Shown here piece by piece: positions 1 through 9,100 of a DNA stretch of 64,000 bases. Positions within the stretch are counted from its first letter, which is position 1; each line of letters starts with the position of its first letter. This stretch comes from a virus. Below the pieces are notes generated by a model. It saw only the letters and a program-made list of their open reading frames with translations. It made no database searches and was not told the DNA's origin. The stretch is from the IMG/VR virus record IMGVR_UViG_3300020190_000033, positions 18,227 through 82,226 of that record. One strand, given 5' to 3'. The position numbers and the translations under genes are program-made.

Positions 1-1479
1 ACGATATATTTGGCATATCGGATAAATGCTTCGACAAACTACACCATAGGGTTTGCGGTAAATAATATACGCGACCGCTGGAGTCACTTTGCACTAACAC
101 GCTACAGCGGAACTCTTTATCTTGCCCAAAATGGATATTCATTGGCGGCGACCAAGATAGATGACAGCTTGAGTTTGGTGACTTCTTTGGACTTCACGGG
201 GGCAAGCAATGGAAGCCTCTACATAGGCGGAGATAAAGCCCAAACCGCCAATTATTACTTTAATGGATACTTATCGAACTTCCGTATGAGCGTTGGAGTA
301 GCAAGATACACCTCTCAAGATGCACCCTTTACGCCTCCATCGACACAACTCTCTACAGATGCCAACACCAAACTTCTACTCTTAGCTGTTTCTGATGCCA
401 CTACAGACAGTAGTGGTTTATCCAATACCATGACGGCAACAAATGTGGAGCGAGAAGATTTTAGTGGGGCTTATGGGAACGACAAGCTGAGTGTGGCAGT
501 ACAGACTTCTAGTACGCTTTACAGTAGTGCTGCTCAGTTCTTTGTGTACTCGGAAAACGATTATTATGCCCGACAAGCCCAAGGGGACAACACATATCCT
601 ACCCTTGTGTCGAGCCTTCCGAGATTTATGGAATTCCCTACCAATGCCTTGGCTTATGAGGGTTTATATAAGGGCTCATTCTCTGCCGCTGTAAGTGCGG
701 GTTATTCCAATACATCCCCGACACAAGCGGATTTGATCTATAGAGCCTTATCTACGAGTACGATTAATCATCGTATCGAGGAATATAACTCTCCGACACA
801 ACCTACCGAGTATAAAATATTCGCTAGGTTAAATAACGATGCGAGCCCTACGCCTGAGTTCAACATCGCTTTTAAATATACGGATAATACATGGGGTAGT
901 TATTACAACTTATTCCCTTCTACAGGGGCATTGAATGTAAAACGCAACTATCTTCACACACTTAGAGTTAATACAGACGGAACAACAACATTCACACAAG
1001 ATACAACGGGTCAGACGGCTATTTATCCATACGCCACACAAGTGCGATTGTATGCCTATTTCAAGAACCTTGATAATGGATTAGGGGCTGCCGCAGACCC
1101 ACAATCCAAGATATTGCTCCGCACCGATCCTTCATTAGGTGTTGTGACGGGGAGAGTAGTGAGTGTGCCTAGTGAGTACTCAGGCACGGGTGGATTAATC
1201 CCCAAGTCCGAAATAACGAACACAAATAATGTGTCTCAGGTTTCTTGGTCTGTGACTACAGGGACAAAATACAGACTTTATTTGGATAAGGACGCGGGCG
1301 TTGATTTAATCCTAGCCTTTAGAGCTTACACCTACTCGGCAGGTGCAACGGACTACAACACTCTGTATGACTCAAACAATCCGCCTGATTACAGATCATT
1401 TTCTAACCTGATCTGTCAGCAAAACTTGTTTCTTCAGGTTCTTGAAGACGGAAGCATCCTCATAACCCAAGCCTCATAA
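1..1479 (+). CDS. Tail-surface protein with LamG-like domain, 5' truncated
   Basis: The reading frame is open to base 1, so the true start lies outside the window; a TTG at base 10 is the first possible start inside it. Roughly the first 110 visible residues resemble a laminin-G/concanavalin-A-like fold: a W-x-H-x-A-x-T-R stretch, 'SLYIGGD', then 'FNGYLSNFRMSVGVARYTS' and a proline-rich 'FTPPS', a pattern common in phage tail and adsorption proteins. The remaining ~380 residues are beta-rich, Ser/Thr/Tyr-rich and unrecognised. It opens a plus-strand series of large virion genes, so a sugar-binding or host-contact role on the tail is inferred. The fold is fairly sure, the exact role is not. 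Confidence 0.7.
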   Translation, partial: TIYLAYRINASTNYTIGFAVNNIRDRWSHFALTRYSGTLYLAQNGYSLAATKIDDSLSLVTSLDFTGASNGSLYIGGDKAQTANYYFNGYLSNFRMSVGVARYTSQDAPFTPPSTQLSTDANTKLLLLAVSDATTDSSGLSNTMTATNVEREDFSGAYGNDKLSVAVQTSSTLYSSAAQFFVYSENDYYARQAQGDNTYPTLVSSLPRFMEFPTNALAYEGLYKGSFSAAVSAGYSNTSPTQADLIYRALSTSTINHRIEEYNSPTQPTEYKIFARLNNDASPTPEFNIAFKYTDNTWGSYYNLFPSTGALNVKRNYLHTLRVNTDGTTTFTQDTTGQTAIYPYATQVRLYAYFKNLDNGLGAAADPQSKILLRTDPSLGVVTGRVVSVPSEYSGTGGLIPKSEITNTNNVSQVSWSVTTGTKYRLYLDKDAGVDLILAFRAYTYSAGATDYNTLYDSNNPPDYRSFSNLICQQNLFLQVLEDGSILITQAS

Positions 1480-1500
1480 ACCACCCATCATAAATCATTT

Positions 1501-1516
1501 ATAGACGCAGGTCTAT
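1501..1516 (+). promoter_or_regulatory. Small hairpin upstream of gene at 1541
   Basis: A perfect 6-bp inverted repeat, ATAGAC and GTCTAT with loop GCAG, lies 25 nt before the start at 1541 and just upstream of the CAGGAG ribosome-binding site. It could be a 5' leader hairpin or a weak terminator for the preceding gene. There is no T-run, so a leader role is preferred. Confidence 0.35.
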
Positions 1517-1540
1517 GAACTAACAACAGGAGTATCCGAA

Positions 1541-2212
1541 ATGATGATCATCACAGGAAAAGTACACGCACTTGTTCGTAACTGCAAGGGCGAGATTGTT
1601 CAGGAAGTCTTTGGGCCGAACGCCGTGGTGGAGATGTCCAACAATATCCTGATGGATGCGGTCTTCCCTAAACTTGGAACAAATGCAGCCCCCACAGCGA
1701 TTCCCAATCGCCCTGAGGGAACAAACATGACTGATAATACAACCTTCCCCTCAGGAGGAAACTTCATAGGGGCAGGGGGAGCGGATCAAACTATCCAAGA
1801 AGCGGCGAGGAACCACATAGCTTATATAGCAATTGGCGACAATGAAGGTTCTAACGACACAGGTGTGGCGAACCAAAACCAAAAGGTCACTATGGTGGAT
1901 ACAGATTTCAATCCCACCGATGCTGTGACCGTCTATGCTCGGAGAGTCGATTCCGTGACCTTCCCTGCATACAACCAAGTACGCTTCACAACAACTTATT
2001 CCACAGCACAAGGAAACCTAGCGGGCGGGATTGCCGAAATTGGATTGTGGACGGCAGGGAACAATGCCGATGCGGATGGATTCCTGACCAATGAAGTGCC
2101 TACGGCATCGACCAATATGAGACTTTTTGCCCGTAAGATTTTAGCGAATACCATCACCAAGACAGATGACGGTACATTAGAGATCAACTACACGCTTACT
2201 TTTGGTGCTTAA
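1541..2212 (+). CDS. Virion-associated protein, 223 aa
   Basis: Unnamed phage structural-type protein. The N-terminal half carries a phrase typical of tail-associated proteins ('AVVEMSNNILMDAVFPKLG'), followed by 'AYIAIGDNEGS'. The C-terminus runs 'RLFARKILANTITKTDDGTLEINYTLTF', the W/Y-x-hydrophobic-T-F ending seen in many phage fiber-associated or adaptor proteins. The neighbour at 2305 has the same architecture (central 'GVGTGASGN', end 'ITWRLTF'), so the two are probably distant paralogs. CAGGAG lies 9 nt before the ATG. Encoded in the tail-surface cluster; precise role unknown. Confidence 0.7.
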   Translation: MMIITGKVHALVRNCKGEIVQEVFGPNAVVEMSNNILMDAVFPKLGTNAAPTAIPNRPEGTNMTDNTTFPSGGNFIGAGGADQTIQEAARNHIAYIAIGDNEGSNDTGVANQNQKVTMVDTDFNPTDAVTVYARRVDSVTFPAYNQVRFTTTYSTAQGNLAGGIAEIGLWTAGNNADADGFLTNEVPTASTNMRLFARKILANTITKTDDGTLEINYTLTFGA

Positions 2213-2268
2213 GTTTAGGGTATTGTAATGCGACGCTAGGTCTTGGGAGGCTTGCTAGTTATTAAATA

Positions 2269-2298
2269 CTCCATCACCTAGCCCCATAGGTAATGGAG
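2269..2298 (+). promoter_or_regulatory. Hairpin covering the ribosome-binding site of the gene at 2305
   Basis: CTCCATCACCTA at 2269-2280 pairs with TAGGTAATGGAG at 2287-2298 with one mismatch and a 6-nt loop. The right arm contains part of the GGAGGA ribosome-binding site of the gene starting at 2305, so folding would hide it. Similar arrangements recur in the window. Confidence 0.5.
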
Positions 2299-2304
2299 GA
2301 CAAT

Positions 2305-2961
2305 ATGATCAAGTCTCAAATCCCTGCCCCTAAGACATCAGCTATCCAATTTGGACTTGGGTTTTCTGAGCTAGGTGTTAAAGTCAAAGGCGATGTGTTT
2401 GGAGTTCTAATCCACGCAGATGGATCAGAAGAAGTGGTATTGGATAAGTCTAATATCTACACATTAGATGGGGGCGTATTAGCTGCGTTGTTGTTCTCGG
2501 GTGACGCAAGAGCGAGGGCAATAGATATGCTCGGTGTGGGTACGGGAGCGAGCGGAAATGCACAATCCCCTGATGTTGCGGATAATCGCCAAAGAAGACT
2601 CCAAACACCACTCTATCGTAAGGAGTTTTCTACTCCCATTTTCCGTACCTCTTCGGGAGCCATTTCGGAAGATGGTGATGGTAACTCAATTCCCACCAAT
2701 ATTGTAGACTTCACAACCACCTTTGAGGCGAGTGAAGCTGTTGGTGCGTTGACTGAAATGGGTCTTTTATCCACATCGAGCGGGGTAGAGGGTTCCGTCT
2801 TTGACCCTGTACAAGAGTCGGGATCAGATGTGGTTTTCCCAAGTAGAGACACCACAATTGATATCACCGAGTACGATGTGTTGGTCAATTATCTCACTTT
2901 TCCCGTGATAAACAAACCCAATGGATCAGTCTTAGCCATAACATGGCGACTCACCTTTTAA
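2305..2961 (+). CDS. Virion-associated protein, 218 aa
   Basis: Unrecognised structural-type protein that ends 'LAITWRLTF', matching the ending style of the 1541 gene. It also contains a central 'MLGVGTGASGNAQSPD' segment and 'GALTEMGLLS', paralleling 'AIGDNEGSN' and 'GIAEIGLWT' in that neighbour, so the two are likely diverged duplicates. An ATG four codons upstream (2293) exists, but GGAGGA at 2295-2300 is correctly spaced for the ATG at 2305, which I chose. It lies in the tail-surface gene series; function unknown. Confidence 0.7.
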   Translation: MIKSQIPAPKTSAIQFGLGFSELGVKVKGDVFGVLIHADGSEEVVLDKSNIYTLDGGVLAALLFSGDARARAIDMLGVGTGASGNAQSPDVADNRQRRLQTPLYRKEFSTPIFRTSSGAISEDGDGNSIPTNIVDFTTTFEASEAVGALTEMGLLSTSSGVEGSVFDPVQESGSDVVFPSRDTTIDITEYDVLVNYLTFPVINKPNGSVLAITWRLTF

Positions 2962-2976
2962 GAGCGAGTATCCATA

Positions 2977-5900
2977 ATGACTAAGTTTCTATCTACCGTA
3001 AGCAGAAATCTATCCCCCTCCAACTACTCTTGGGACTCCGTTGTTCATCAACAATCCCGCCCTCTATTGGATAGTGAACTCAATCTATCCCAAGACATCC
3101 TCTCCGAAAAGTCTCGGATTGACCTGCCTTCAGGCATCCTTTCCCGTTATCCAATAAACGAGTCGGTTGGCAGTCTTATTTTCTCTCCCACTACTCCAAA
3201 TGAGTTTGGGGTAAATCCCTTTAAGGCGTTGGTGGCGGGGAAAATCCTTGAAGTAAAAGGAACCAACTCCACAACAGATGTGAATAAAATCTACTTGCCA
3301 GCCCCTGAGACGACCTCAGGTCCGGGTACGGACTTAAAGAGAACGGATTTCGTATTCCTTGAAATGTGGCTTCAAGAAGTAACCCCTTCTATGAACGCTC
3401 GCTCTCGACTAAGGGTTGTAGGGGTTCTTACAGGCGATACTCTCACTATTGGTGATGGGATTAATCCTGATATCATCCTAACTGCGGATACCGACTTCTT
3501 TGTTGGTGTTTCAAACCCCCACACGGCAAGAAACATAGCGGAAGCCATCAATGATTATGATGGACTCAACCTAGGTTTGACAATTGGCGGGGTCACCATC
3601 ACGGCTGAAACAAGAGGCACGGACTTTTTATTTCTTCTGATGACGGGAGGTGCGAACGGAAACAATATCACCTTTACCCCTAGTTCTCTCACATCTATTG
3701 AGGTCATCAACTCACCCTCAGGGGGGACAACGGGTACGGGTAAACCTGATGCGGATCATATTTATTATGCGGGGAATGTTCTTTCGGATAGTTCATTGTG
3801 GTTAGACGATAATATCCAAGACCCAAATATTTCCACATCGTCTAGTAGAAGAGTGCAAATCCAATATCGGATTAGAGTTCACTCTAGCACCTTCTTTAGT
3901 CCTGTGAGCACACCCTTTGGGTTAGACGATGGGAGCATTTATGCTCAAGGGGGTGCAGGTACAGAAGTGGTGGGTCGCATCTTCTCCCGTCATGATACGG
4001 ATCATGGATTATGGATAGCAGGAGATGGAGACTTAACATCTTCTACCGAGTTTTCTAGCGTAGACGGATTTGTCTATGCCATCCCATTGTTCTTTGTCTT
4101 TAGACGAAACCAAGCCGATACTGCAAGCGGGTATGGGTTTAATCCAAATGACGATGCCAACACAGGTTTGTTATCCACCCATGATGGGACATTCACAAAT
4201 GCTGTCATTTGTGTTGATCCGATTCCACTTGGGGAATCGGATAGACCTGATGGTCTATTTGCGGATGAAATATCCACATCTGATGTTTTAGACTTACGAA
4301 GAAGAGTTTTCCCACAAGGTGTAGACTTCTCAGCCGCTCTTGAATATCAGTTCCACGCCTTATTGGATAACACAAACAGAACATGGTTCTTAGACGAGTC
4401 GGTGTTTAACACTTATGCGGACGGCACAGGTGGCATATCCACAACACCCATGGTGTGTGATGTGTTTGGCTTATCCGATTTAAGTGCGGGTAATTATAAG
4501 AGAGACTTTGATCGTGTTTCGAGGAGATTCAGTACTGCCCCTTTGATTGAGCGGACGACTATAGTTGCCTATCCACAAGGTACAACATCCCCAACGGGTG
4601 TGAGCGTTGCCTCAGCAGGTGGTGATCCTCTGAAGTGGTATGAAGGCGATGTTATCGAGATTGACTTCTCAGGTTTAAACTCAAGATCAGACGCTTTGTG
4701 GACGACCTTTGAGCCTTTAGACCCTGAAACCGATAACCCTGTTGACTTTTGGGTGAATGGAACCCGTATCCTTGATATTGGATACTGCTGGCATGACGAT
4801 ACCGATGGTACGGGCAACACGGATAACACAGCCAAGTTTTCTAAGATAGAAGTGTTATCCGAAACCTTGGTGCGATTAACCCTAGATAGGAATGATCAAC
4901 TCGCCAATAGAGGCGATGGGGTTACTGCCCCTGCCCCTACGGATTGTCTTGTTGGTGATGCAACAGGGAATACGGGTAGTGAATATGGGATATACATAGA
5001 AGTGATCCTTGAATACCCTGCCTCGGATAAGGGCTTAACAGAAACACCAATCAGTACACTTCAACCTGATGTAACGGCTTATCCAAGAGGTGCAGTTTTA
5101 AACTTTCCTGTGGGTACGGAGCCACACTCAGATGCGGACAATGAGAAGCCATTAGTTCACTTAGAAGATCAAAGGCGAGAGTTATCCATTGAGTACATAG
5201 GTGAACAACGCACAGACGAGTTTGTTGCATATAGTGGCACGGCGGTAAGACTCCCCTATCGGATTTTTTATGATCCCACGGATGTCCTTACATTACCTGA
5301 GGTTTATGACCGTTCAGGTGGTGCAAATGATGGGGACTTATTGGCTTTAAACTTGAGCGAGTGTCAATTTGGACAAGCAGAGACAATACTTGTTTGGACA
5401 GCCGACAGCACCACTTTCCCTAGACTTGTGGAAGTGACTTGTTATCCATTATTGGCGTGTGTTCCAAATAATGTGAAGTTCTTCGTCTATTATCGAGGCG
5501 TGTGTCCCCAAACTTGCGGGACAAAAGCGGGGAGTGTCAACTCAGGTGTCGGAGGTCTTTGTCCTGATGAGTTGGAGCTAAAACCTTTAGCTGTATCTAG
5601 GAACATCACCACCTTGCTACAGGGTGCAGGTGCAGGTAGCTCAGGTTATCCATTTTATGCCCCTTATGAACAACTTGGCACAAGTTCTAGGGCAGAGGAT
5701 ACTTATGGATACACGGAATGGGGTGTATTGAATGGAACAGAGGTTTATTTGGATGACTTAAGGATAAATACAGGGATGGTGGACTTGCCGAGTTTCGTTC
5801 CGTTCGTCAGTTCTGTAGGAGTGACCTTGGGGGAGATTTCGGGTGGTGGTGTGCCTGTCAAAGATGATGAAGGTCGGGTGATTTATCCGACTTTAGAAAA

Positions 5901-6156
5901 CGCGAGCTACTTCCCCTCGGCATTTGCTAAGAACTTAAGTGCTTACTACAGAGACTACAAGACTTGCCTGCCAATACTGATGCGTGTGGACTCAGATGCA
6001 CACACACTTTATCGCAAAAATGAAGTGGTGTTGGTGGTGTTCATTAAGACAACACCTTGGGGCGAAGGTGTTGCGGTGGATATGAGAGAAGACAATACGA
6101 ACCTCGTGGTGGCTTGTGTGTATCGCACAACACATCTCATGTTGTTGGGAGAATAA
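2977..6156 (+). CDS. Large tail-surface protein, 1059 aa, paralog of the 12566 gene
   Basis: The first ~420 residues align by eye with the N-terminal part of the 1727-aa protein at 12566. Shared blocks are 'PLLDSELNL', 'RTDFVFLE(M/V)W', 'RRVQIQYRIRV', 'DGFVYAIPLFFVFRRN' and 'DGLFADE...DLRR'. The remainder is a long Asp/Thr/Ser-rich beta-type sequence with several Cys ('CYPLLACVPNN', 'CPQTCGTKAG') and no catalytic motif I recognise. The shared N-terminus probably docks both proteins to the same virion site, with the C-terminal parts differing; this is inference from architecture. The start has only a weak GAGCGAG-type ribosome-binding site, 16 nt after the previous stop. Confidence 0.72.
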   Translation: MTKFLSTVSRNLSPSNYSWDSVVHQQSRPLLDSELNLSQDILSEKSRIDLPSGILSRYPINESVGSLIFSPTTPNEFGVNPFKALVAGKILEVKGTNSTTDVNKIYLPAPETTSGPGTDLKRTDFVFLEMWLQEVTPSMNARSRLRVVGVLTGDTLTIGDGINPDIILTADTDFFVGVSNPHTARNIAEAINDYDGLNLGLTIGGVTITAETRGTDFLFLLMTGGANGNNITFTPSSLTSIEVINSPSGGTTGTGKPDADHIYYAGNVLSDSSLWLDDNIQDPNISTSSSRRVQIQYRIRVHSSTFFSPVSTPFGLDDGSIYAQGGAGTEVVGRIFSRHDTDHGLWIAGDGDLTSSTEFSSVDGFVYAIPLFFVFRRNQADTASGYGFNPNDDANTGLLSTHDGTFTNAVICVDPIPLGESDRPDGLFADEISTSDVLDLRRRVFPQGVDFSAALEYQFHALLDNTNRTWFLDESVFNTYADGTGGISTTPMVCDVFGLSDLSAGNYKRDFDRVSRRFSTAPLIERTTIVAYPQGTTSPTGVSVASAGGDPLKWYEGDVIEIDFSGLNSRSDALWTTFEPLDPETDNPVDFWVNGTRILDIGYCWHDDTDGTGNTDNTAKFSKIEVLSETLVRLTLDRNDQLANRGDGVTAPAPTDCLVGDATGNTGSEYGIYIEVILEYPASDKGLTETPISTLQPDVTAYPRGAVLNFPVGTEPHSDADNEKPLVHLEDQRRELSIEYIGEQRTDEFVAYSGTAVRLPYRIFYDPTDVLTLPEVYDRSGGANDGDLLALNLSECQFGQAETILVWTADSTTFPRLVEVTCYPLLACVPNNVKFFVYYRGVCPQTCGTKAGSVNSGVGGLCPDELELKPLAVSRNITTLLQGAGAGSSGYPFYAPYEQLGTSSRAEDTYGYTEWGVLNGTEVYLDDLRINTGMVDLPSFVPFVSSVGVTLGEISGGGVPVKDDEGRVIYPTLENASYFPSAFAKNLSAYYRDYKTCLPILMRVDSDAHTLYRKNEVVLVVFIKTTPWGEGVAVDMREDNTNLVVACVYRTTHLMLLGE

Positions 6157-6160
6157 GATC

Positions 6161-9100
6161 ATGCCTAAGAAGTCTATCAATCAAAACGATGTGGTCATCA
6201 CCTCAAACAGAGGAACTGATGAAGCCTCTTGGTTAATTGGTCTTTCCACTAACAATACACTATCCGTTAGTGCTAGTGATGTGTCTAGTTCGGGGGCTTT
6301 GGGGGGCTATCTCGGTGGGAATGTCCAAGTTAACTTGGACGATCTTACATCTGCCGCTCTACAGGATCAACCCCCTCGAATAGGATATCCCCCCATCACA
6401 TACTCCAACAGGAATGGAGTCATCGCTTCACATGACGGAAGACCCGATTGGGGCGGAGCTAAGATTAACGATAACCCACCTTGGAAAACTATCCATAAAA
6501 AGTGGGCTGAAGAAAGAGAGTTACCCCACAAGGGTGTGGGAGTTAAGCAAAATGATTCAGTTTATGGGGATTTAGCACGAGAGCAATACAAGTACATAAA
6601 CGAAGATGGCGTTTATGATGTGGTGGCTTTATCCTATAGAGATGATGGAACGAATAGCTACTATGGAATAACGACACCCACTACTCCCGCACTCCCGCAG
6701 TTTTCCTCTGGCTTGAACATCGACATTCGACAAGCTGTACCCCGCCGCGTCTATAATCTCGGACTCAATGATAACACCATTTATCCATTTTTGCATGGTG
6801 GAACAGGTATAGCGGAAACTCAATCAGATATTTTCAACTCGGCTACAGGGTTAAGTATTGGTTTTACAGGAGACTTGGCAACAGCGAGCTTGGGCGTAAA
6901 GAACTCTTTGGAGCCATCACTTGTTGTAGTCCCCTCCGCTCAAGTTTATGACCCCTTAAAATCTTACGACCTTCTCGATGCTACTTCTACGGATAATGGA
7001 TTGGATAATGTGGGGTTGGTTGTTTCGGGCATCTTATTCCCTGCGGATAGGGGGACATTAGCTTTAATCCGTTTCCCCTCAGACGAGGACGGAGTAAGTG
7101 GTTCTATCCTCACACCCGCTGCCTCCACTCAAGATGTACTAGACCGCGTGGTGGCAGCAATCAACCTTGGTCAAGGTGTTGGTTTAAACGATGGACAACC
7201 CGGTGGAGCGTTGTTCAATAATCTAAACAATACGGACTTCCCTAGTCGTTTAACAGGGCAGTACGACCTATATGAACTTCATACAGGTAACTACATTCCC
7301 CACTCAACCCGATCAGGGGCTATAGGTGGATTGACAGGGGATAAGACCAAAGGTCAGGTCAGACTTCTTTCTGACCCTATGGCGTTCAACATCAGTTCTT
7401 CGACTATCACAGGGGGCTTACCTGTTTTGTTCTCGCCTTATGTGTGGGACACCACATCAGGCACACAGACCTTAAAACAAGACAGAAACTTCCTCAGCTA
7501 TAGACTACCTTTGTTATCCGATTACTCCCCCACAGGGTTAAAAACTCCCCCTGAGGAAAGAGATAGGTTCTATGTTAAGAACAGACCCAACAAGGAAGAA
7601 TATGATGTGGATTATTATCCGACCTTCGACACGGCTGGCGGATATTTGACTTTTGGTGAGGTTGATAACTATAGTTATCAGGTTGCTCGTTATCGTCATG
7701 TGGTGACTTTGATAGAAGATTACATCGACCACCTGACAAACACCACAGGCGTGGAGGGAGAAAGCAACTTTGGTAGCTTTGCTCTTATCCATTTCAAGAC
7801 GGAGGCTGCGTTTGAGAGGCTTGTGAGAGATGGTATCGCCCCTTCTGATGAAGAAGTATATAGCAAGAACCTCATCTCTTACTCCGACATTAAAAGCAAT
7901 ATCGGTTACTCTCTCGGCACTTCAGGTAATGATGGCTTATTGGATAGTTCAGAGTCGTATGAGAGAAATGCAGGGTTGTCTATATTTAGACCAAATGTGA
8001 GCTTTGAAAGAAGAGCCTTACCCCCTGTAAAAGTATCCATCTCCCATGAGACAAAGACAAGATCATATCATCCAAGTGTAGCTGCCGAGACTACGATAGA
8101 TAAGCTGAATAGCTACTTCATGTTCGTCTCAGGGGTTATTTATACACACCCGACTACCCATAAAGGCTATACAGGACACGCAGAAACACGAGGCGTGGAT
8201 GCGGAATTTGTCCTGCCTGAAAGTATCCGTTATAGCAGGATGTCCACAAAGATTGGGGTTTGGCAACAAACCGCAGCTTTCTTTGGTGGGACTTCTTACT
8301 CTTACACCTATTGGGATGGGGCTGAAGAAAACTCAAGTAGTCCTTTTGCTACTATCCGTCCTCTTTCACAAGTGCTGTTATCCGAGTACACAGCACAAGA
8401 TAACTTGTACGCTAATAGCTACGAGTATCTAAACTCAGACCCTTTGGCATCTCAGTTTGAGTTCTATCCAAAACATCAGCAAATGTGGATAACCTTACAG
8501 GGGTTTAATGGTGAACTAGACCCAGCGGGTTATGTGTTCACGGAAGTTTTGCCCACGGGAGATGCCCCACATCCCATAACAGATTTGTCTCTTTGGGATA
8601 AGAAAGACGGCTTGTGTGTCTTTAGTTCTGTGGGAGGCAGAGCAAGTGTACTTGTCAACAATCCATATCTTCAGCACTCCAACTTGGGGGTAGATCGCGT
8701 TGCTGACAGCGTTGAGTACTCAAATATAGCCAAAGTGCTTTACCATAGTTCCCGCAAGGTATCGCTTCTTGAGCTGTATGGACATCGACTATCCCCACAA
8801 GGCACCACAAGTTATTATGAGCCCCCCTCGACAACAGGGATCGACACCATCACAAGTGTCACCTACAGGGAAAACCCCGACTTTCCTTCTGGGGCATATA
8901 TTTGGGGAAGCGATGGTGTGGGCATCGTTTATAACGAGTACAATCAAAACTTCAAATATGTCTATTTGTGGATAGATTGGGCAACTAATCCCACCTACCC
9001 ATCACCCAAAGCTATGGGTCAATCGTTTGCCATATACCGCTATGACGAAGAAGGATACAAGGTCTACCAAGACTTGGAGTTATTGCCTGTAGGTGGTGAT

